A DNA stretch of 64,000 bases from Burkholderiales bacterium (GCA_019747905.1 JAIEQG010000008.1:24815-88814); one strand, 5' to 3'; counted from the stretch's first letter, positions 41,448-52,591 are shown. Program-made: numbers and translations. Notes: generated by a model not told the origin, from the letters alone.

Positions 41448-43013
41448 TCAGGTGGCCGCCGGCTCCGATCCTGCATGGCCCGCCATCGCACGCCCGATCA
41501 CCCCTACGTCGGCTGCTCCGATGGCGGTCTCGTGGACGATCCGACCGTCGAACATCACCACGACGCGATCGGACAGTTCCAGCAGTTCGTCCAGATCCTC
41601 GCTCACCAGCAGTACCGCCGCGCCGGCTGCCCGCGCGGCGAGTATGCGCGCATGGATTTCCGCAACCGCGGCGAAATCGAGACCGAACACCGGATTGGCG
41701 ACGATCAGCACGGACACGTCGCCGGAAAGTTCGCGCGCCAGCACGGCACGCTGGACGTTGCCCCCGGAAAGGTTGTGGATCGGCGCTTCGGCGCCCGGCG
41801 TCTTCACCTTGAATTCCGCGATGAGCTTGCGCGCTTGAGCGCGCAGGCGTCCGCGCTTCAGCCACGGCCAGCTCGCGAGCGGCGGGCGATCGAAGTTGCG
41901 CAGGCCCATGTTGTCGGCAACGGACAGCATGCCGACACAGGCATTGCGCAAGGGCTCCTCGGGCAGGCTGAACACGCGGTGACGGCGAATCTCCGCGCGC
42001 GTTGCGCGGAACGGTTCGCCCGCGATCTTGACGCTGCCCGACACCAGCTCGCGCTGCCCGATCAGTGCTTCGACCAGTTCGCGCTGGCCGTTGCCCGAGA
42101 CGCCCGCGATGCCGACGATCTCGCCCTCGCGCACCGACAGGGAGAGGTCTTCGACGGCGGGCAGGCCCGTATCGTCGTGCACGTGACAAGCGTCGAGCGC
42201 GAGCCGCACGGCCCCCGGCGTCCCGCCGGTCTTGCGATGAGATTCCCCGGGCGCCGACTCGCGCGCCCCGATCATCATCTCCGCCATGGCTGCGGGCGTG
42301 AGATCGGCCACGCGCCCTTCGCCCGTCAGCTTGCCCCGCCGCAGTACCGAAACTCGGTCGGCGAAGGCCATGACCTCGCGAAACTTGTGCGTGATGATGA
42401 GGACCGACACCTCCTGGCGCTGCGCCAGCCCGCGCAGCATGCCCAGCACCTCGTCGGCCTCCTGCGGCGTGAGAACGGAAGTGGGTTCGTCCAGGATCAT
42501 GAAGCGGCGCTCGAGATAGAGCTGCTTCAGGATTTCGACCTTCTGCTTTTCTCCCGCCGCGAGACTCGCTACGGGTGCGTCGAGCGGGATGCGAAACGGC
42601 ACGGTCTCCATGAACCCCGCGAGCCGCTCCCGTTCCCTGCGCCAATCGATGCGCATCGGCACGTCGTTGCGCGCCATCACCAGGTTCTCGGCGACGCTCA
42701 TGCTGGGTACCAGCGTGAAATGCTGGTAGACCATGCCGATGCCGATCGCGTGGGCGTCCTGCGGCGAACGGATCTCCCGTTCGCGGCCGTCGACCGTGAT
42801 CTGCCCCGCATCCGGTCGGTAGTAGCCGACCAGACATTTCACCAGCGTGCTCTTGCCGGCGCCGTTCTCGCCGAGCAGCGCGTGGAATGCGCCCGCCTCC
42901 ACACGGATCGATACGTCGTCGAGCGCGGTGAAGCTGCCGAACCGCTTGGTCATGCCGAGGCACTCGATCGCGAGCGCGCTCTCCGACGGCGGGGCTGGCG
43001 GCGGAATCAGCAC
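41448..43013 (-). CDS. ABC transporter ATP-binding protein, two nucleotide-binding domains (BMP/nucleoside type)
   Basis: 521 residues with two fused NBDs. The first has Walker A GENGAGKST (residues 48-56) and a variant signature LAAGEKQKVEIL. The second has the degenerate P-loop GVSGNGQRELVEAL and signature NLSGGNVQRAVLAREL. This arrangement matches NupA/YufO-type importers for nucleosides and related compounds. The start is a GTG with GGAGG 6 bases upstream that lies over the stop of the amidase gene. It is the last gene of the importer operon. Confidence 0.93.
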   Translation of the reverse strand: MLIPPPAPPSESALAIECLGMTKRFGSFTALDDVSIRVEAGAFHALLGENGAGKSTLVKCLVGYYRPDAGQITVDGREREIRSPQDAHAIGIGMVYQHFTLVPSMSVAENLVMARNDVPMRIDWRRERERLAGFMETVPFRIPLDAPVASLAAGEKQKVEILKQLYLERRFMILDEPTSVLTPQEADEVLGMLRGLAQRQEVSVLIITHKFREVMAFADRVSVLRRGKLTGEGRVADLTPAAMAEMMIGARESAPGESHRKTGGTPGAVRLALDACHVHDDTGLPAVEDLSLSVREGEIVGIAGVSGNGQRELVEALIGQRELVSGSVKIAGEPFRATRAEIRRHRVFSLPEEPLRNACVGMLSVADNMGLRNFDRPPLASWPWLKRGRLRAQARKLIAEFKVKTPGAEAPIHNLSGGNVQRAVLARELSGDVSVLIVANPVFGLDFAAVAEIHARILAARAAGAAVLLVSEDLDELLELSDRVVVMFDGRIVHETAIGAADVGVIGRAMAGHAGSEPAAT

Positions 43014-43015
43014 GT

Positions 43016-43723
43016 CTAACCTCCGGCCAGCGCATCGATCACGGCCGTCGATGTGCCGACGGCGCCGAACACCCCGCCCTGCATCTTCACCATGTGCAGC
43101 GCGGCCAGGTGATTGCCGCGATCGGTGGCGCCGGTACAGTCCTCCAGCAGCAGGCACTCGAAACCGCGGTCGTTGCCCTCGCGCATGGTGGTGTGCACGC
43201 ATACGTCGGTGGTGATGCCCGTCAGGATCAGGTTGGTGATGCCGCGGGTGCGGAGGATCAGTTCCAGATCGGTGGCACAGAACGACCCCTTGCCCGGCTT
43301 GTCGATCACCACCTCGCCAGCAAGTGGCGCCAGTTCGGGGATGATTTCCCAACCCGGTTCGCCGCGTACCAGGATCTTCCCGCACGGTCCCGGGTCGCCG
43401 ATGCCCGCCCCGATGCGGCGGGAGCGCCAGCGCTTGTTCGCCGGCAGGTCCGAAAGATCCGGGCGATGGCCTTCGCGGGTGTGGATGATCGTGTAGCCCT
43501 TGGCACGCATGGCCGCGAGCAGTCGTTTGATGGGTTCGATGGGCGCCCGGGTGAGCGACAGGTCGTAGCCCATCTTGTCCACGTAGCCGCCGACGCCGCA
43601 GAAGTCGGTCTGCATGTCGATGATGACGAGCGCCGTGTTGTCCGGGCGCAGCGCTCCGTCGTAGGGCCAGGGGTAGGGATCGGCCGCGACGAAGCGGCCA
43701 GCGGTACTCGCGGTCTCAGGCAT
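43016..43723 (-). CDS. isochorismatase-family amidohydrolase, biuret-hydrolase-like
   Basis: 235-residue cysteine hydrolase. The triad residues D36 (IIDMQTDF), K142 (DKPGKGSF) and C175 (TTDVCVHT) fall at the same numbers as I recall for Rhizobium biuret hydrolase BiuH, and the flanking [23 protein letters not shown] and [10 protein letters not shown] also resemble it. BiuH converts biuret to allophanate and ammonia. No cyanuric-acid or allophanate hydrolase genes are in the window, so the true substrate may be another carbamoyl or ureido compound. It overlaps the formamidase gene by 8 bp. Confidence 0.85.
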   Translation of the reverse strand: MPETASTAGRFVAADPYPWPYDGALRPDNTALVIIDMQTDFCGVGGYVDKMGYDLSLTRAPIEPIKRLLAAMRAKGYTIIHTREGHRPDLSDLPANKRWRSRRIGAGIGDPGPCGKILVRGEPGWEIIPELAPLAGEVVIDKPGKGSFCATDLELILRTRGITNLILTGITTDVCVHTTMREGNDRGFECLLLEDCTGATDRGNHLAALHMVKMQGGVFGAVGTSTAVIDALAGG

Positions 43724-44741
43724 AGCGGCGTCGCGGCTCGGCCGCGGTCTCCGGTTGATAGTCCCGTGTCGGCGCAGCGAAACCGCACGACGTGCCGTCC
43801 GTCACGGCCACATCCTTTTCCCACGGCAACACGTAGCGCCCTGCGACCAGGTCGTGCATGTAGGTGTAGGGGCAATCGCCGGCCCCGCCCTTCACGGCCA
43901 CGTAGCCGCGGTGACCGAACTGGTAGATGTTGTTCTCCACACCCCACACACGGCGGGCCTCACGCACGAGATCGGGTCGGAGCTCGCACGTGATGATCTC
44001 GTCGGGCCGGTGGCTGCCGCGCGCGAGGACGGTGCCGTCGAAGTTGACGAACATGCCCTCGCCCATGGAATCGAAGGTGCCGTCGCTCCCGCACATGCAG
44101 ACACTCGCGGTGGCGATCATGTTGCAGAATGCATTCGCCTGGTTCGTGATGTCCCACGCGTGGCGGATGGGTGCGGTGTAGCCGGCGGTGCGGATCATGA
44201 TCTCCGCCCCCTTGTAGGCGCACTCGCGCGCCATCTCGGGGAACATGCCGTCGTGGCAGATGATGAGTGCCAGCTTCGAGCCGTTCGGTCCGTCGCACAC
44301 GGGAATGCCGAGATCGCCGGGCTCCCAGGGTTCCACCGGCACCCACGGATGCAGCTTGCGGTAGTAGAGCTTCAGCTCGCCGCGATCGTCGATGATGATG
44401 CCGCTGTTGAACGGATTGCCGCGCGGGTTCAACTCCATGATGGAGAAGCAGCCCCAGATGCGGTTCTCGACGCACGCGCGCTGGAAAGCCGCGACTTCCG
44501 GACCGTCGAGGCGGCACATGATCTCGGGATTGGTGTCCATCGACAGCCCGTGCAGCGAGTACTCCGGGAACACCACGAGATCCATGCCCGGCATGTTCCG
44601 GCGGGCCTTCGCGACCATGCCGCAGATCCGCTGCGTCTGAGTCTGCAGGTCTTCCGGGGTCGCCACCACCGGGAGCTGGAGCTGCACCAGCCCCATCACC
44701 ACGCCGTTCGGCGACTTGTTCAGTCCACCCAATCCGCTCAT
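43716..44741 (-). CDS. amiF: formamidase (nitrilase superfamily)
   Basis: 341 residues, hydrolysing formamide to formate and ammonia. The catalytic triad reads E60 ([10 protein letters not shown]), K129 (YYRKLHPW) and C162 ([11 protein letters not shown]), close to E60-K133-C166 of Helicobacter AmiF. The N-terminus [13 protein letters not shown] and the C-terminal [14 protein letters not shown] are specific to AmiF rather than aliphatic amidase AmiE. It lies inside the ABC importer operon, 22 bp after a permease gene, so its substrate is probably imported or released from an imported compound. Confidence 0.92.
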   Translation of the reverse strand: MSGLGGLNKSPNGVVMGLVQLQLPVVATPEDLQTQTQRICGMVAKARRNMPGMDLVVFPEYSLHGLSMDTNPEIMCRLDGPEVAAFQRACVENRIWGCFSIMELNPRGNPFNSGIIIDDRGELKLYYRKLHPWVPVEPWEPGDLGIPVCDGPNGSKLALIICHDGMFPEMARECAYKGAEIMIRTAGYTAPIRHAWDITNQANAFCNMIATASVCMCGSDGTFDSMGEGMFVNFDGTVLARGSHRPDEIITCELRPDLVREARRVWGVENNIYQFGHRGYVAVKGGAGDCPYTYMHDLVAGRYVLPWEKDVAVTDGTSCGFAAPTRDYQPETAAEPRRRYA

Positions 44742-44763
44742 GCGACTCCTCCTCGATCAGGGT

Positions 44764-45687
44764 TCATCGGGTCACGCTCAACTCGCCCGGCGCACCCGCG
44801 AGCGTGCGTTTCGTCGAGCACGTGGCGATCATCACGCCCAGGGTCAGCACGTAGGGCGCGGCGTTGAAAAGGTAGTAGCCGCTGGTGATCCCCACGGACT
44901 GCAGCGCCGGCCCGAGCGCGCTCGCGCCGCCGAACAGCAACGCAGCCCAGAAGCAGTGGATCGGGCGCCAGCGCGCGAAGATCACGAGCGCCACGGCCAT
45001 CAAGCCCTGGCCGCTCGACAGCCCCTCGTTCCAGCTGCCCGGGTAGTACAGCGACAGGAACGAGCCGCCTACGCCGGCGGAGAAACCGCCGAGTGCAGTC
45101 GCGAGCATGCGCACCGCGTTGACGTTGTAGCCCATGGCGCGCGCGGCATCGGCACTGTCGCCCACCATGCGCACGACGAGTCCCCAGCGCGTGTTGCGGA
45201 ACACCCAGTGCAGCGCCACCGCGAGCAACGCACCCACGATGAAGAGCACGTTGATCTGCAGCGCCGCCTGCACCTGCGGGGACGAAGCCCACGCACCCAA
45301 CGGAATCGCCGGCAGCGTCGGCGCCTTGGGTTGCACGAACGGTTTGCCGAGGAAGAACGCGAGGCCGGTCCCGAACAGCATCAGGCCGATGCCCACGGCG
45401 ATGTCGTTGACGCGCGGCAGGCTGCACACCATGCCGTGCAGCAGCCCCAGCAACAGGCCGGCGAACCCGGCGGCCAGCACGCCGAGCCAGGGACTGCCGG
45501 TGAGGTAGGACACGCAGTAGCCGGTCATCGCGCCCATCACCAGGATGCCCTCCAGGCCGAGGTTGATGCGCCCGCTCTTCTCGGTCAGGCATTCGCCCAG
45601 GCTCACGAACAGGAACGGCGTGCTGATGCGGATCGCCCCGCCCAGCACCGCGATCGGCACGCCCCACCAACCCAGTGATGCGTCCAC
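44764..45687 (-). CDS. ABC transporter permease, BMP/nucleoside type (second subunit)
   Basis: 307 residues, hydrophobic throughout with about eight membrane segments. The motif GLEGILVMGAMTGYCVSYLTG is typical of BmpC/NupC-type permeases (BPD_transp_2). The start is a GTG at 45687 (VDASLGWWG), immediately after the stop of the first permease; an upstream extension would only overlap that gene. Partner of the permease upstream. Confidence 0.9.
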   Translation of the reverse strand: MDASLGWWGVPIAVLGGAIRISTPFLFVSLGECLTEKSGRINLGLEGILVMGAMTGYCVSYLTGSPWLGVLAAGFAGLLLGLLHGMVCSLPRVNDIAVGIGLMLFGTGLAFFLGKPFVQPKAPTLPAIPLGAWASSPQVQAALQINVLFIVGALLAVALHWVFRNTRWGLVVRMVGDSADAARAMGYNVNAVRMLATALGGFSAGVGGSFLSLYYPGSWNEGLSSGQGLMAVALVIFARWRPIHCFWAALLFGGASALGPALQSVGITSGYYLFNAAPYVLTLGVMIATCSTKRTLAGAPGELSVTR

Positions 45688-45689
45688 GA

Positions 45690-46790
45690 TCAGCTTGCCT
45701 TCGGCTGAAAGATTCGCGCGCGCCCGTACAGCGTCTCGCTCGCGAGGATCACCATGAACGCGATGCCCTGCAGCAGCAGCACGGTGGCATCCGGCAGATC
45801 GAGCCGCCGCTGCAGCAGACCGCCGCTGGCGGCGATGCCGCCTAGCAGCACGGCCACCGGCAGGATGGCGAGCGGGTTGTGGCGCGCAATGAACGAGACG
45901 AGGATCCCGGCGTAGCCGTAACCGGCGATGAGCGATGCGTTCGCGCTGCCGTGCACGGCAGCCACTTCGGCCATGCCGGCAAGGCCTGCTGCCGCGCCGC
46001 CCAGTCCGCAACTCGACAGGATCAGCAGCCCTACGGGCAGGCCGGCGAGTTTCGCTGCGCGCACGTTGCCGCCGACGATGCGCATCGCGAATCCCTGCAC
46101 GGTATAGCGCACCAGCACGAAAGCGATCAGGCAGAAGGCCACACCGAAAACCAGCCCCCAGTGCACGTCGGTGCCGGGGATGACGCCGATCATGGTCGCT
46201 TCACCGATCGGCATGGTCGAAGGCTTGTTGAGGCTCGCGGGATCGCGCAGCGGGCCCTCGACGAAGTGATTGAACAGCGCGATAGCGATGTAGCTCAAGA
46301 GCAGGCTGCTGATGGTTTCGTTGACGCCTCGGTAGTGGCGCAACGCGCCTGCCAGTGCGATCCAGGCACCGCCCACAAGCATCGCGCCGATCGCCATGCC
46401 GATCTGGATCGTGAGCGGTCCCGCACCTGACATCGCATGCCCGGCGACCGCCGCCGCAAGACCGCCGAGTACCAGCGCACCTTCGCCGCCGATCACGATG
46501 AGCCCGACCTGCGCCGGCAGCGCCACGCACAGTGCGGTGAGCACGAGCGGTGCGGCGCGCTGCAGCGTGTTCTGCCACGCGAAGGCGCTGCTGAAGGCTC
46601 CCTTGTAGATCAGCTTGTAGACCTCGATCGGATCCTTGCCCAGCACGGCCACGAATGCGCCGAACAGGATCATTGCAACCAGCAGGGCACCCAGAGGCAC
46701 GAGCACCGCCTCCGCCGACCGCCGCAGGCGGTCGAAGGAGAACGTCGCGGCGCTCGGGGCCGCGGCTGACAGACTGGCGGAATCGCTCAT
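45690..46790 (-). CDS. ABC transporter permease, BMP/nucleoside type (first subunit)
   Basis: 366 residues with an N-terminal hydrophilic stretch and about ten membrane segments. The signatures LPAQVGLIVIGGEGALVLGGL, YRGVNETISSLLLSYIA and GMAEVAAVHG are typical of YufP/NupB-like permeases. Start ATG at 46790 (MSDSASL). It lies 58 bp after the binding-protein gene and directly before the second permease. Confidence 0.92.
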   Translation of the reverse strand: MSDSASLSAAAPSAATFSFDRLRRSAEAVLVPLGALLVAMILFGAFVAVLGKDPIEVYKLIYKGAFSSAFAWQNTLQRAAPLVLTALCVALPAQVGLIVIGGEGALVLGGLAAAVAGHAMSGAGPLTIQIGMAIGAMLVGGAWIALAGALRHYRGVNETISSLLLSYIAIALFNHFVEGPLRDPASLNKPSTMPIGEATMIGVIPGTDVHWGLVFGVAFCLIAFVLVRYTVQGFAMRIVGGNVRAAKLAGLPVGLLILSSCGLGGAAAGLAGMAEVAAVHGSANASLIAGYGYAGILVSFIARHNPLAILPVAVLLGGIAASGGLLQRRLDLPDATVLLLQGIAFMVILASETLYGRARIFQPKAS

Positions 46791-46848
46791 GGCCGGACCG
46801 GACGGCGGGCCATGCCGCAGCCTACCGTCTGCCATCCCACGTTCGGAT

Positions 46849-47964
46849 TCAGACCTTGCCGATCACGCCGGCCACCAGATAGTTCATCCCTTCGAGCGTC
46901 ACATCCTGCTGCTTGAGCGCCGTGCCCGCGGGAATCACCACCTTGCCGCCGTTGTCCTTGAGCGGGCCTTTGAATATGACGAACTCGTCCTTCATCATCT
47001 TCGCCTTGACCCCGTCGGCCATCTTGCGGCCGGCCTCGGGCACCGCCTTGCCGTAGGGCGAGGTCTTCACGAAGCCTTCCTTCAGGCCGCCGCGCAGGAA
47101 GTTGTTCATCGGCTTGCCGGCCAGCGCGTCCTTCACGTGCTCGGTGTAGGGCGTGAGCCAGTTCCACTCGGCACCGGTCAGGTAGCCCTTGGGCGCCAGC
47201 GCCGATTGATCCGCGTGGTAGCCGCAGACGTAGACGCCGCGACGTTCGCAGGTCTCCACGATCACCTTGGGGCTGTCCACGTGCATGGTGATCACGTCGA
47301 TGCCCTGGTCGATCATGCTGTTGGCGGCCTCGGCCTCTTTCACGGGCAACGCCCAGTCACCGGTGAAGATCACCTGGCAGGTGATCGCCGGATTGACGCT
47401 CTGGGCGCCGAGGGTGAACGCGTTGATGTTGCGCAGCACCTGCGGAATCGGCTTGGCGGCGATGAAGCCGAGCTTCTTGCCCTTGGTCGCATGCCCCGCC
47501 GCGACGCCGTTCAGGTACTGGCATTCGTCGATGTAGCCGAAGTAGCTGCCGGAGTTCTTCGGGTGCTTGCCTTCGGTCCAAAGGCCGCCGCAATGGGCGA
47601 AGCGCACCTTGGGATACTTCTCCGCCATCTTGATGACATGCGGATCGAAGTAGCCGAAGGACGTCGGAAAGATCAGCGAAGCACCGTCCTGCTCGATCAT
47701 CGAGGCCATGGTCTTCTGCACGTCCATGGTCTCGGGGACCTTCTCCTCTTCGATCACGGTGACTCCGGCCATCTTCTTGAGCGCGGCCGCGGCCTGGGCC
47801 TGGGCCTGGTTGTAGCCGTAATCGTCCTTCGGTCCGACGTAGATCACACCCACGGTGATCTTGTCGGCGGCGAGCGCCTTGCCGAACGGCAGCGTGATGG
47901 CACCGGCGGCAGCGAGTGCGCGCAGCAGTTCGCGACGCGCAGGTTGAAAGGACTGGCTGGACAT
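46849..47964 (-). CDS. BMP-family ABC substrate-binding protein with Tat-like signal
   Basis: 371 residues. The N-terminus QPARRELLRALAAAGAITLPFGKALA carries twin arginines, so export folded through Tat is likely. The mature protein is a BMP/Med-type binding protein: KITVGVIYVGPKDDYGYNQ, SYFGYIDECQYLNGVAAGH, GFIAAKPIPQVLRNINAF, and GYHADQSALAPKGYLTGAEWNW. Relatives bind purine nucleosides or similar heterocycles; the ligand here is unknown. A GGGAGG site lies ~10 bases before the ATG. First gene of the operon, 279 bp from the AraC-type regulator. Confidence 0.92.
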   Translation of the reverse strand: MSSQSFQPARRELLRALAAAGAITLPFGKALAADKITVGVIYVGPKDDYGYNQAQAQAAAALKKMAGVTVIEEEKVPETMDVQKTMASMIEQDGASLIFPTSFGYFDPHVIKMAEKYPKVRFAHCGGLWTEGKHPKNSGSYFGYIDECQYLNGVAAGHATKGKKLGFIAAKPIPQVLRNINAFTLGAQSVNPAITCQVIFTGDWALPVKEAEAANSMIDQGIDVITMHVDSPKVIVETCERRGVYVCGYHADQSALAPKGYLTGAEWNWLTPYTEHVKDALAGKPMNNFLRGGLKEGFVKTSPYGKAVPEAGRKMADGVKAKMMKDEFVIFKGPLKDNGGKVVIPAGTALKQQDVTLEGMNYLVAGVIGKV

Positions 47965-48243
47965 GGCTTGAGAGCCTCCCTGAGTTCGATGTCTTGTGTT
48001 GGAAGTCGGCCCGACGGGCATTCGTCGCTGCCGGCCCGTCGTGTCGTTCGGGCGCCCCCCGTTTCGCAAGGCACGTGCCCAGGGGTTCGCGATGCGCTCA
48101 AGGGGCTTGCGCCCCGAGGATCGCGAGGGAAAGTGCGCGCCGCGCAGTCCGAGGCACGCTCCAAAGCCGTGCAAGCGTCGGTTCGCACGCGCCGCCATGG
48201 TGCGTCGCGCGAACCGCCGGACTACGCAGGACCGCTCGGCTAC
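47965..48243. other. regulator-importer intergenic region
   Basis: 279 bp with no gene. The operon promoter should lie here. A 7-bp inverted repeat, GGTTCGC/GCGAACC (48180-48186 and 48209-48215), with 22 bp between arms, is a possible regulator site but could equally be chance in such GC-rich DNA. Confidence 0.35.
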
Positions 48244-49170
48244 TCAGTCGTGCGAACCTACGACCGGCCCGCTGATGGCCACCCGTTCGGCGTCATGGAC
48301 TCCAACGCGAAACGCGCCCGGCGAGACACCGTAGCAACGCGTGAACGTACGGCTGAACGCCGACACCGAACTGTAGCCACAGCGCTCCGCGACGACTTCG
48401 ACCGGCAGCGGCGACTCCTTCAACCAGTTGGCGGCCGTCTGCATACGCCATTTGACGAGATACTCTCCCGGCGGACAACCCATCATCCGGGAAAACTTCT
48501 CGGTCAAAACCGTCTTCGACATGCCCACGCGCGCACCCAGGGACGCCACCGTCCACGGCGCCCAGGGCTCACGGTGAATCAGGCTGAGCACCGTTTCCAG
48601 GCGGCCGTCGTGCAATGCCGCCAGCGACCCTTCGCCGATGACCCCGGTCTCGACGCAATGACGGACCATCAGCACGAAGATGCTGTCGCACAGCCGCTCG
48701 ATCACCGAGTAGCTGCCGAATCTTTGCTGCCGAGCCTCGGCGATCGTATGGCGCGTCAGGTCGGCCAGTGCCTCGTCCGCAGCGTTCTTCCGGACCAGAA
48801 TCTCGGTCGGGAGCAACTGCCAGAGGTAGGCTTTCGGCAATGCCAGGTCGATCAGCGCGCAGACGAACGCGGTCGTGCCTTCTTCCCAGGTGGTCTTGCG
48901 CGCGTCCGGAGCGTCGAAACGCAGTTCGTCCGGGCTGTACGAGAGATAGTGCGGTTCAGAGTGAGGCAGGAACACGAGCAGGTCGCCTTCGCCCAGCAAG
49001 ACCACCTTGGACGAATCGGGATAGTGGACCCAGCTGTCGCCCTTGGTCACCAGGTGCAGCCATATCGTCGTGTCCGAGTTGTGGTCGATGCCCCAGTGGC
49101 CGCAAACGCCGCCCGCATAGACCAGCTTCGACTTGAGGGTCAGGAGACTGTTGAAGAAATCGGCTGACAT
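48244..49170 (-). CDS. AraC-family transcriptional regulator with cupin sensor
   Basis: 308 residues. The N-terminal half resembles the AraC-type cupin sensor domain (GDSWVHYPDSSKVVLLGEGDLLVFLPHSEPHYL). The C-terminal half (~205-300) holds two helix-turn-helix motifs: VASLGARVGMSKTVLTEKFSRMMG and VVAERCGYSSVSAFSRTFTRCYG. It precedes the importer/amidase operon on the same strand and is the probable activator, responding to the transported compound. Start ATG at 49170 (MSADFF); an upstream extension lacks family similarity. Confidence 0.9.
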   Translation of the reverse strand: MSADFFNSLLTLKSKLVYAGGVCGHWGIDHNSDTTIWLHLVTKGDSWVHYPDSSKVVLLGEGDLLVFLPHSEPHYLSYSPDELRFDAPDARKTTWEEGTTAFVCALIDLALPKAYLWQLLPTEILVRKNAADEALADLTRHTIAEARQQRFGSYSVIERLCDSIFVLMVRHCVETGVIGEGSLAALHDGRLETVLSLIHREPWAPWTVASLGARVGMSKTVLTEKFSRMMGCPPGEYLVKWRMQTAANWLKESPLPVEVVAERCGYSSVSAFSRTFTRCYGVSPGAFRVGVHDAERVAISGPVVGSHD

Positions 49171-49278
49171 GGAGGCTTCGGCGGGGTCCGGCCCACGGCC
49201 ATGGTAACGGCATATCCGGAGGTCGTCATGACCACCGCCCTCCCCCGAACGATCGGGCATGAATTGCGTTCGATAGGG

Positions 49279-49296
49279 CATGTCGCCGGCGACATG
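49279..49296. promoter_or_regulatory. 18-bp perfect palindrome in a divergent promoter region
   Basis: CATGTCGCCGGCGACATG is perfectly self-complementary. It lies between the AraC-type regulator (minus) and the PEP-CTERM gene (plus), about 77 bp before the latter's start. The uninterrupted symmetry suggests a dimer-binding operator. No bound factor can be named. Confidence 0.5.
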
Positions 49297-49373
49297 ACGT
49301 TGATAGCTTTGCCGGGAGCGTGGGACTGCACCGGTCAAGTCGCCGGAAGTCCCGGATACCGAGGAGCAAGGCC

Positions 49374-50372
49374 ATGAAAGCCAAGAAGATCACATCGTTC
49401 CTGAGTGTCCTCGCCGGCGTGTTGGCGAGTCTGTCCGCCGCCGAATCCGCCGCTGCCAGCCTCGGGGCCCCCACTCTGGAGATCAGCATCTGGGGCATCA
49501 AGCAGGACGATCCCTTCGGCGTCGGCGAGTTGCTCAACTTCGCTACCCACGTCAACGGCGTAAACGGCGTGGTCGAGGTTCGCGAACAGATCGGCGTCAA
49601 CACCAGCGGCAATCCGGCCTGGGTGATCGCCAATTCCACCGAAGACGGCGCGACGTTCTGGGTCCACGTCGACACGCCCAACAACTACCAGCGCGCGGTG
49701 AACTACATCGGCGGGCGCGCCCACGTCGACATCTATCAGTCCTACACCAAGGACTCACTCGACGCCGCGCTCAACTACACCTACACGTATGCGAACCTCC
49801 TGGGCTACGTGAACCCGGAATTCGGGCCCGGCTGCCGCACGGGCGTAACCGACTGCCTGCAGGCTTCGATGGCATCGTGGGTCGAGGTGTACGACTCCTC
49901 GAATGCGCTGGTGTGGTTCGATACGGACGCCGCGCTCATCGTCAGCAAGTTCGCCAATCCCTCGTTCGAGACGACGCTGATCGGCGACTGGCCCTGGGTC
50001 GTCGACAACAACCCCTACCCCGTGTATGTCGACGTCGAGGCGAAGCTGCCGGGCCCCGTCACGCAGCAGATCGACTTGAGCGCCATCGAGCTCAATGAGG
50101 AGTTCACCGTCGCCTATCACCTGCGCGGATGGGCCTTCGACGAGAGCAGCAATGTGGGGCCTGACCGCGGGACCAACGTTCGAGCCAGAGATCCCCTGAG
50201 CGGCGACACCGGGGTCGGCAGCACCTGGGATCTCACCGGGCTGACCCCTACCAACCGACCGACGGTCACTGCCCCGATCCCGGAGCCGTCCATATGGATG
50301 ACGCTGGCGGCAGGGCTCGGAATCCTCGCTGCCGCGGGGCGGTGCCAGCGCGGCCGGGCGGCCGGGCAGTAG
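49374..50372 (+). CDS. PEP-CTERM sorting-domain exported protein
   Basis: 332 residues. N-terminal signal (KITSFLSVLAGVLASLSAAESAAA) and C-terminal PEP-CTERM tail: IPEPSIWMTLAAGLGILAAAG followed by RCQRGR. Such proteins are recognised by exosortase (EpsH/XrtA) and are linked to exopolysaccharide-producing species. The mature region (~30-300) is a beta-rich domain I do not recognise, with one cysteine pair in FGPGCRTGVTDCLQA. A strong GAGGAG precedes the ATG. No exosortase is in the window. Confidence 0.85.
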   Translation: MKAKKITSFLSVLAGVLASLSAAESAAASLGAPTLEISIWGIKQDDPFGVGELLNFATHVNGVNGVVEVREQIGVNTSGNPAWVIANSTEDGATFWVHVDTPNNYQRAVNYIGGRAHVDIYQSYTKDSLDAALNYTYTYANLLGYVNPEFGPGCRTGVTDCLQASMASWVEVYDSSNALVWFDTDAALIVSKFANPSFETTLIGDWPWVVDNNPYPVYVDVEAKLPGPVTQQIDLSAIELNEEFTVAYHLRGWAFDESSNVGPDRGTNVRARDPLSGDTGVGSTWDLTGLTPTNRPTVTAPIPEPSIWMTLAAGLGILAAAGRCQRGRAAGQ

Positions 50373-50503
50373 TCGCCCCCGGACCCCGACTAGGCACCGG
50401 CGGTTGGCCGTAGCGGCCTGAAGCCCGAGGGGGTCCGCTCGGACCACGCCCGGACGGCTCCCGGTGCCGGGCACGCGAGCCGGCGCAGATTTTTTTGGGG
50501 CGA

Positions 50504-50534
50504 CCCTTGAAACCGCTCCGCGCGGGCCCTATTT
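50504..50534 (+). promoter_or_regulatory. sigma-32 (heat-shock) promoter of groESL
   Basis: -35 CCCTTGAAA (50504-50512), a 14-nt spacer, then -10 CCCTATTT (50527-50534). This closely matches the RpoH consensus CTTGAAA-N(13-15)-CCCCATNT and lies 80 bp before groES. No CIRCE inverted repeat was seen, so control by RpoH rather than HrcA is inferred. Confidence 0.85.
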
Positions 50535-50614
50535 CCGCGCGCAGGCAGGGTTCAAAACCCTGGCCGACCATTCCTTCATCTGTCACCCATTCGAGACACA
50601 AGGAGAGCTGACTC

Positions 50615-50902
50615 ATGAAGATTCGTCCGCTGCACGACCGAATCATCGTCAAACGCCTGGAGGAGGAGCGCAAGACTGCCTCCGGGATCGTCATCCCTGA
50701 TACCGCCGCCGAGAAACCCGACCAGGGCGAAGTGGTCGCCGTGGGCTCGGGCAAGATCCTCGACGACGGCAAGACCCGTGCTGTCGGGGTCAAGCCCGGC
50801 GACAAGGTGCTGTTCGGCAAGTACTCCGGACAGACCGTCAAGGTCCAGGGCGAAGAGCTCCTCGTCATGCGCGAGGAGGACGTGATGGGCGTGATCGAGT
50901 AA
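50615..50902 (+). CDS. groES: co-chaperonin GroES
   Basis: 95-residue lid subunit that caps GroEL. It starts [18 protein letters not shown] and carries the mobile loop [25 protein letters not shown] used to bind GroEL. AAGGAG lies 9 bases before the ATG. It is 24 bp upstream of groEL in the usual operon. Confidence 0.97.
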   Translation: MKIRPLHDRIIVKRLEEERKTASGIVIPDTAAEKPDQGEVVAVGSGKILDDGKTRAVGVKPGDKVLFGKYSGQTVKVQGEELLVMREEDVMGVIE

Positions 50903-52567
<1,665 letters not shown>

Positions 52568-52591
52568 TCGTCCGCTGTACTTCGCAGTACC

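Noticed and set aside
41448..43385. 645-residue version of the ABC ATPase
   Set aside because: The extension lies inside the amidase gene; a GTG at 43013 has a good ribosome site.
46636..49167. 843-residue plus-strand open frame
   Set aside because: It runs antisense through a permease gene, the binding protein and the AraC-type regulator; no recognisable domain.
50373..50614. CIRCE element before groES
   Set aside because: The expected 9-bp inverted repeat (TTAGCACTC type) was looked for and not found; the sigma-32 promoter explains control.
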